The notes beneath the pieces were generated by a model. It searched no databases, was not told the DNA's origin, and worked only from the letters and a program-made list of their open reading frames with translations. The position numbers were made by a program, and so were the translations under genes. A stretch of DNA of 39,045 bases from an uncultured Bacteroidota bacterium (GTDB lineage Bacteria > Bacteroidota > Bacteroidia > Flavobacteriales > Flavobacteriaceae): assembly GCA_902609185.1 (NCBI GenBank), contig CACLQX010000004.1, forward strand, positions 1-39,045, written 5' to 3'. Each line of letters begins with the position of its first letter. The first letter of the stretch is position 1. This document shows positions 34,642 through 39,045 of the stretch, in pieces.

Positions 34642-36450
34642 TTATAATCCGTAACCTATTTCAAAAAGCAGATTATCTTTATCAGCATTAGACCCCTCCT
34701 CTGCATTTATTGGCCAAGGAAATGACAACCTTCCTGTTGAACCAAAATCACCAAATAAAACATCAGATACACCATCACCTTCGGTTCCAGGTAACCAAAT
34801 GGCCGCAAAAGCATCCCATTGATCAATGTGATCAGCAACATTCAAGGGTCTCCCAGAAATCAAAAGAATGGCAACCTTAAAACCTTTATCCTTTAAATCG
34901 CTAATAAGGTTGATATCATCTTCACTTAAATCTAGATTTTCTTTATCTCCAAACCATTCTGTGTACGGGTCTTCGCCAATTACAACCACCGCTATATTGT
35001 CAGAGTTAGAAACAATATCTGATCCATCTTCGCTGTAAATAATTTCAGTAGATTCAGAAACGGTTTTTTTAATTCCATCAAGTATTGTTGTTCCTATCGT
35101 AATATCTCCTTGACCACCTTGCCAGTCAATAGACCAACCACCACATTGCATACCAAGATTATCAGCTCCTTTACCAGCAACAACTAAAGTTTCAAGATCT
35201 TTTGATAATGGAAATATATTTTCGTTCTTCAAAACCACTACACTTTCCCTAACTGCTTGCCTACCTACAGCTCTGTGTTCTGTTGATCCAATTAAATGTA
35301 AATTTTCATTACTTACAAGCGAATTATCCATTAATCCATTTCTAATTTTAACTTTTAATATTCTAGTAACTGCATCATCTATTCTAGACATCGGAATAAT
35401 TCCCTCTTCAACATTTTCCTTTAATAACCTAATAAACTTTTTGTAAGGTTGACCTTCACCTGACACCATTACCATATCAATACCTGCATTAATTGCTATA
35501 TCAATATCAGATTTATAATCACCTGAAACTTGATCTATACCTTCCCAATCAGAGATGACAAACCCTTGAAAACCCATTTCATCTTTTAAAATATCTGTTA
35601 ATAACTCTTTACTACCATGACACTTAACACCATTCCAACTGTTGTATGACGCCATAATAGTTTGAACATTTGCATCAATCGCTTTTTGATATTTTGGTAG
35701 TAACTTTTCTTTTAATTCTTCAATAGTAAGAATTGTATTTCCTCTATCTACCAATCCATTCATTCCTGTACCAAATTCAGTATTACCGTCTCCTACAAAA
35801 TGTTTTGCACAAGCAATTACTTTTTTTCCGTTCATATTTTCAACACTTTGATATCCAGAAACTGCTGCAGAGCCTAGGTTAGCAACCAAAGCAGGATCAC
35901 TGGAAAAACCTTCATAAGTTCTTCCCCATCTGTAGTCCTCTGGTGAGGATAAGCAAGGTGAAAAAGTCCAATCAATTCCAGTTGCAGCAACTTCTTTAGA
36001 TGTGATTTCAGAAACCTTAAAAACAATATCTGGGTTATTGGTTGCACCCAACCCAATATTGTGAGGGAAAATGGTTGCTCCATACACATTATTATGTCCA
36101 TGAACAGCATCAATTCCATATACAAGTGGAATTTGTAATCTTGATTTCAGTGCTTCATTTTGATACTTATTATACATATCTAGCCATGCTTGAGGCTCGT
36201 TTACTTCAGGATGGGATCCTCCACCACTCAGTAATGATCCAATATGATAAGTAGAAAGGTCAGTAATAGTATCTAAAAAACGCTGATCAATTTGTGTCAT
36301 TTGACCAACTTTTTCTTCCAAAGTCATCATGTTTAAAATTTCATCGACTCTTTTGGAAATTTCACCCTCAGCAATTTGATTATTTTTTTCATACTCACAA
36401 GAAATATTTGTGATGAAAATCATTATGATTAAAATTTTTAAGTATTTCAT
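34642..36450 (-). CDS. Glycoside hydrolase family 3 exo-beta-glucosidase, lipoprotein
   Basis: A 602-residue two-domain GH3 enzyme that would release glucose from the ends of beta-glucan oligosaccharides. The start is set at ATG 36450, where MKYLKILIIMIFITNISC forms a lipoprotein signal (Cys18); the longer ORF-track start would overlap the GH16 gene and bury this signal. Evidence: MTLEEKVGQMTQID, YGIDAVHGHNNVYGATIFPHN, KHFVGDG, the nucleophile Asp301 in GFVISDWEG, and the probable acid/base Glu498 in GEDPYTEWFGD, placed as in plant exo-beta-glucanases. It follows the GH16 gene by 10 bases. Confidence 0.94.
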   Translation of the reverse strand: MKYLKILIIMIFITNISCEYEKNNQIAEGEISKRVDEILNMMTLEEKVGQMTQIDQRFLDTITDLSTYHIGSLLSGGGSHPEVNEPQAWLDMYNKYQNEALKSRLQIPLVYGIDAVHGHNNVYGATIFPHNIGLGATNNPDIVFKVSEITSKEVAATGIDWTFSPCLSSPEDYRWGRTYEGFSSDPALVANLGSAAVSGYQSVENMNGKKVIACAKHFVGDGNTEFGTGMNGLVDRGNTILTIEELKEKLLPKYQKAIDANVQTIMASYNSWNGVKCHGSKELLTDILKDEMGFQGFVISDWEGIDQVSGDYKSDIDIAINAGIDMVMVSGEGQPYKKFIRLLKENVEEGIIPMSRIDDAVTRILKVKIRNGLMDNSLVSNENLHLIGSTEHRAVGRQAVRESVVVLKNENIFPLSKDLETLVVAGKGADNLGMQCGGWSIDWQGGQGDITIGTTILDGIKKTVSESTEIIYSEDGSDIVSNSDNIAVVVIGEDPYTEWFGDKENLDLSEDDINLISDLKDKGFKVAILLISGRPLNVADHIDQWDAFAAIWLPGTEGDGVSDVLFGDFGSTGRLSFPWPINAEEGSNADKDNLLFEIGYGL

Positions 36451-36460
36451 TTTTTTAAAT

Positions 36461-38077
36461 TTATTGGTAAACTCGAACATAATCAACTTCCATGATGTCC
36501 GATACAAAACTATCAGGTACTGAACCACCAAAAGTACCACCCATTGCTATATTAAGAATTAAAAAGAAGTCCCAATTAAATGGCAAAGCACAAGAATTTC
36601 CTACTATGTGAAAAGGCTTATCATTTACGAGAAATGTTACTCCTTTTTCTGTCCATACTACTGAGTAGATGTTGAAATCTGTTGAAACATTTGAATATTC
36701 ATTTGTTTCACCTCCATCGCCACTGCCATATTTGTCAGGATGATGTACCGTACCTTGGATTTTATTTAATCTATTTCCTGCATGCTCCATGATATCAATT
36801 TCTCCACACTTGGGCCAATCAATATCATCGTAATTTGAACCCAAAAGCCAAAGAGCTGGCCAAGTACCCTTTTCTCCAGGCAATTTTGCCTTAATATCAA
36901 CACGACCATAAGTAAAGTCAAATTTACCATTTGACTTGATTCTTCCCGATGTAAAACTCTTACCGTTATAATTTTCTCTTTTTGCAATGATTCTTAGTTT
37001 ACCATCTTGAACAATAACATTATCTAGTCTATCAGTAGTTGCCTGTAATTCTTGATTATACCACTGATCTCTTATTTCATATACCCATTTGTTACTGTCA
37101 ATTTTTCCATTATAGTTAAATTCCTCTTGCCATACTAGATTGGTAAAAAAATCTTTTGAAGGCACAGTTGCAACCTCTTGATCTGTGAGCCAAATATACC
37201 AAGCTCTATTTTGATCATCTACAGCTCTAACAAATAAATTATTATTATCATAACATTCAATAGTAAACTCATGCTGACCAACAAAAAATCCAACAAATCC
37301 TTTATCTTGGAAGCTCAATTTATTTTCATCATTTTCTTTTACAACAGAAAATGTAGTTTGATAGTTTGATAAACTATATTTTTCAATCTCATTGGAGCCA
37401 TTTATAGGCTGACCCGTATTACCAAATGTTTGATTAAGATAATTTGCTTTACCATAAACATCCCCGTTTGTTTCATGAATATATGTTCCATCGGATTTAA
37501 ATACAAACTTGTCATCATAAAACCCAGAATTTGATTTTGAGAAAGCTGATGCCTCCCACCAGGTTGGATATTTAAATTGATTTTCTCCATTTGAAAAGTG
37601 AGCATCATAAGCTGCATTCACTTTCCAAGATTTTTGACTTCCACCAGTAAGTACATTTGATAGATCTGGGTCTGACTGCACAGCTACATAAACTTCAATA
37701 TTTTCTGAAATACTAATAAAATCATTGGTTGAAGAGTATGCTAAAACATTTATATTATAAGAATGATTTCCAGCTTGAGTATATGTATATTCAACAGATC
37801 CTGATGAACTTTCTTCACTTTCACCAGTACCAAATCTAAAACTATAATTAACAGCGTTGTTAGCATTGGCTTTAAATCTGACAAGACCAGAACCATCACC
37901 ATTTGAGTTTTGAGAATTAGATCCAACTATTTCAATATCTAAGACTAAGTTTGTCGGAATGACTTGTTCTGGATCTGTTGGTCCAGAATCGTCCGAGGGT
38001 TCTTCACCTGAACATGAAAATAACAAAAAGAAAAACAATAAAAAATTATACATTTTAAATTGATAAAAAATTTTCAT
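36461..38077 (-). CDS. GH16 endo-beta-1,3-glucanase (laminarinase-type) lipoprotein with N-terminal PKD and binding-protein-like module
   Basis: A 538-residue surface lipoprotein (LLFFFLLFSC, Cys22). Residues about 40-130 form a PKD-type domain with NGDGSG, residues 140-305 a beta-rich module with GFYDDKFVFKSDGTY and KGFVGFFVGQHEFTI, and residues 310-538 a GH16 catalytic domain. The catalytic signature is GEIDIMEH (Glu426 nucleophile, Asp428, Glu431 acid/base). ALWLLGSNYDDIDWPKCGEID and the later NIAMGGTFGG agree with laminarinases. The first 300 residues match the adjacent upstream protein in order and motifs. It probably cuts laminarin at the cell surface, feeding the GH3 enzyme encoded next. 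Confidence 0.94.
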   Translation of the reverse strand: MKIFYQFKMYNFLLFFFLLFSCSGEEPSDDSGPTDPEQVIPTNLVLDIEIVGSNSQNSNGDGSGLVRFKANANNAVNYSFRFGTGESEESSSGSVEYTYTQAGNHSYNINVLAYSSTNDFISISENIEVYVAVQSDPDLSNVLTGGSQKSWKVNAAYDAHFSNGENQFKYPTWWEASAFSKSNSGFYDDKFVFKSDGTYIHETNGDVYGKANYLNQTFGNTGQPINGSNEIEKYSLSNYQTTFSVVKENDENKLSFQDKGFVGFFVGQHEFTIECYDNNNLFVRAVDDQNRAWYIWLTDQEVATVPSKDFFTNLVWQEEFNYNGKIDSNKWVYEIRDQWYNQELQATTDRLDNVIVQDGKLRIIAKRENYNGKSFTSGRIKSNGKFDFTYGRVDIKAKLPGEKGTWPALWLLGSNYDDIDWPKCGEIDIMEHAGNRLNKIQGTVHHPDKYGSGDGGETNEYSNVSTDFNIYSVVWTEKGVTFLVNDKPFHIVGNSCALPFNWDFFLILNIAMGGTFGGSVPDSFVSDIMEVDYVRVYQ

Positions 38078-38093
38078 TGGATAAGTTTATAAA

Positions 38094-38124
38094 AAAGAGC
38101 TTGGGGGGAAAACCCAAACTCTTT
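38094..38124 (-). terminator. Intrinsic terminator between the binding-protein gene and the GH16 gene
   Basis: On the minus strand AAAGAG-T-TTGGG pairs with CCCAA-G-CTCTTT around a 7-base loop (one internal mismatch), followed directly by further T's (CTCTTTTTT). This is the best terminator in the window. It lies within the 71-base gap of an apparent operon, so it may be leaky and lower expression of the downstream hydrolases relative to the binding protein. No -7 box was found between it and the GH16 ATG. Confidence 0.75.
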
Positions 38125-38148
38125 ATTTAAGCATTAAAAATCAATTAT

Positions 38149-39045
38149 TTAGTCTGCTGGATCATTTGTAATTATCCAAAACCAACCTAAACCGCCTGAA
38201 CCTACTGTTCTTAAGATAATTCTATTTGATGATCTGGATAAGATCGTGTAATCATGTGAACCAACATAAAATCCCATAAAACCAACTCCTGTAAAATTAA
38301 TAGTTTCGACACCTCCAGGTGCTGAGATCGACCATTTTTCATCAAAACTTTCAAAAGGATAATTGGTGTATTCATTATCTCCATTTCTAGTTTGTCCTCT
38401 GTCTCCACCTAAATCTGCTTCCATTGGATCTGCTTTTCCAAAAATTTGACCGTCAGGGCCAACATCAAAACTAAAAGTTCCATCAGATGCAAAAGTATAT
38501 CTATCATCATACATCCCAGTTGAAGCCTTGTCGTATGGGTTTGCACCCCACCACCATGGTTCAGGAGCATCAGATGGTCCAACACCCATATGTCTCCATT
38601 CTTCAGCTTTTACTCTCCAATTTCCAGTCTGCAATGCTGCAACAAGCTCAGCCGGTGGAGTATAAGTTACAAGTACTTCAACAGCTAACGCTGCACTTGA
38701 TGTAGTTCCACCTTTTCCAACAGCAATTGCAGTAACAGTGTATGTATTAGTACCTAATTGCGAAAATGTATAAGTGTGAGTTCCGCTACTACTCATGGTT
38801 TCAACTCCATCATTAACAAACTTATATGCAATAGCACCTTCAGCAGTTACTGTGAAAGTAACCTCTCCAGATCCATCTCCAAATGGATTATCGGAGTCTT
38901 GTCCTGCAATATCAGATGTTACTTGAACATTTGATGGTGCCACAATATCTCCAAAACTAAATTCATCATTTTCAGCAAAGCTATCAACTTCACAGCTCGT
39001 AAAAGCTACCATTAGTAGTGAGGCAATTACAATTTTAAATAGTGT
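38149..39045 (-). CDS. PKD-domain surface glycan-binding-like lipoprotein (SusE/SGBP type), start beyond window
   Basis: At least 298 residues. The frame stays open past the ORF-track ATG (39012) to the window edge and the extra residues, TLFKIVIASLLMVAFTSC, complete a lipoprotein signal, so the true start lies just outside. After the lipidated Cys come a PKD-like domain (GDGSGEVTFTVTAEGAIAYKF ... HTYTFSQLGTNTYTV) and a beta-rich module with TGMYDDRYTFASDGTF and TGVGFMGFYVGSHDYTI, the same order as the N-terminal half of the GH16 protein. It probably binds laminarin-type glucan at the cell surface alongside SusC/SusD proteins expected upstream. Confidence 0.85.
   Translation of the reverse strand, partial: TLFKIVIASLLMVAFTSCEVDSFAENDEFSFGDIVAPSNVQVTSDIAGQDSDNPFGDGSGEVTFTVTAEGAIAYKFVNDGVETMSSSGTHTYTFSQLGTNTYTVTAIAVGKGGTTSSAALAVEVLVTYTPPAELVAALQTGNWRVKAEEWRHMGVGPSDAPEPWWWGANPYDKASTGMYDDRYTFASDGTFSFDVGPDGQIFGKADPMEADLGGDRGQTRNGDNEYTNYPFESFDEKWSISAPGGVETINFTGVGFMGFYVGSHDYTILSRSSNRIILRTVGSGGLGWFWIITNDPAD

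Noticed and set aside
36451-36540. Thirty extra N-terminal residues of the GH3 ORF
   Set aside because: They overlap the GH16 coding region and precede a perfect lipoprotein signal beginning at ATG 36450.
39010-39012. ATG at 39012 as start of the PKD lipoprotein
   Set aside because: It falls within the hydrophobic part of the signal peptide; the in-frame residues up to the window edge complete the signal.
1-39045. CRISPR arrays, insertion sequences, att sites or phage genes
   Set aside because: No regularly spaced repeats, transposase or integrase motifs, or phage structural genes were found on reading the ORFs and gaps.

Overview
The window is very AT-rich and densely coding. It looks like chromosome from a marine member of the Bacteroidota, most likely Flavobacteriia. 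The evidence is: TAnnTTTG-type -7 boxes in front of many genes; few Shine-Dalgarno sequences and several TTG starts; flavobacterial gene neighbourhoods (prs-rplY-pth-ribF-serS-rsmA-mgtE; aspartate kinase with a GNAT gene); SusE/SGBP-like lipoproteins with PKD domains; and a laminarin-type GH16/GH3 cluster. No rRNA, CRISPR array, insertion sequence or phage gene was seen. No gene-free stretch exceeds about 210 bases.

Region 1 (1-9696, + strand) is a surface polysaccharide biosynthesis cluster. It starts inside a non-hydrolysing UDP-HexNAc 2-epimerase, followed by a WbuB-like glycosyltransferase. Next comes a tightly coupled set: a stand-alone acyl carrier protein, a short AMP-dependent acyl ligase, a FabG-like reductase, a GNAT-like protein and a polysaccharide deacetylase. 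This could make an unusual acyl group on ACP and place it on an amino sugar. After a 115-base gap come rmlB, an NTP_transf_5-type nucleotidyltransferase, rmlC and rmlD (dTDP-L-rhamnose synthesis; rmlA is not in the window).

Region 2 (9716-18838, - strand) holds a Wzz-like chain-length protein, a large Wza-like outer-membrane exporter, a shortened UDP-sugar 6-dehydrogenase, ahcY and metK (activated methyl cycle), a DUF3575-like outer membrane protein and a WbpE-like sugar aminotransferase. A tRNA-Leu(CAA) lies just upstream.

Region 3 (19050-34136) is housekeeping: prs, rplY, pth, ribF, serS, rsmA, mgtE and a 2-hydroxyacid dehydrogenase on +; aspartate kinase and a GNAT on -; mfd on +; an ACT-domain protein on -; and a short metG on +. 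Several converging genes overlap at their 3' ends, which is a sign of a compact genome.

Region 4 (34126-39045, - strand) is the downstream part of a beta-glucan (laminarin-like) utilisation locus. In transcription order it holds a PKD-containing surface glycan-binding-like lipoprotein cut by the window edge, a clear intrinsic terminator, a GH16 endoglucanase lipoprotein, a GH3 exo-beta-glucosidase lipoprotein and a small lipoprotein of unknown role. The N-terminal half of the GH16 protein looks like a copy of its neighbouring binding protein. SusC/SusD genes would be expected just beyond the right edge.

The most interesting candidates are the ACP-based acylation module inside the polysaccharide cluster, the binding-protein/GH16 fusion with a terminator between the two paralogues, the perfect palindrome in front of mfd, and the run of -7 boxes placed almost on top of start codons.
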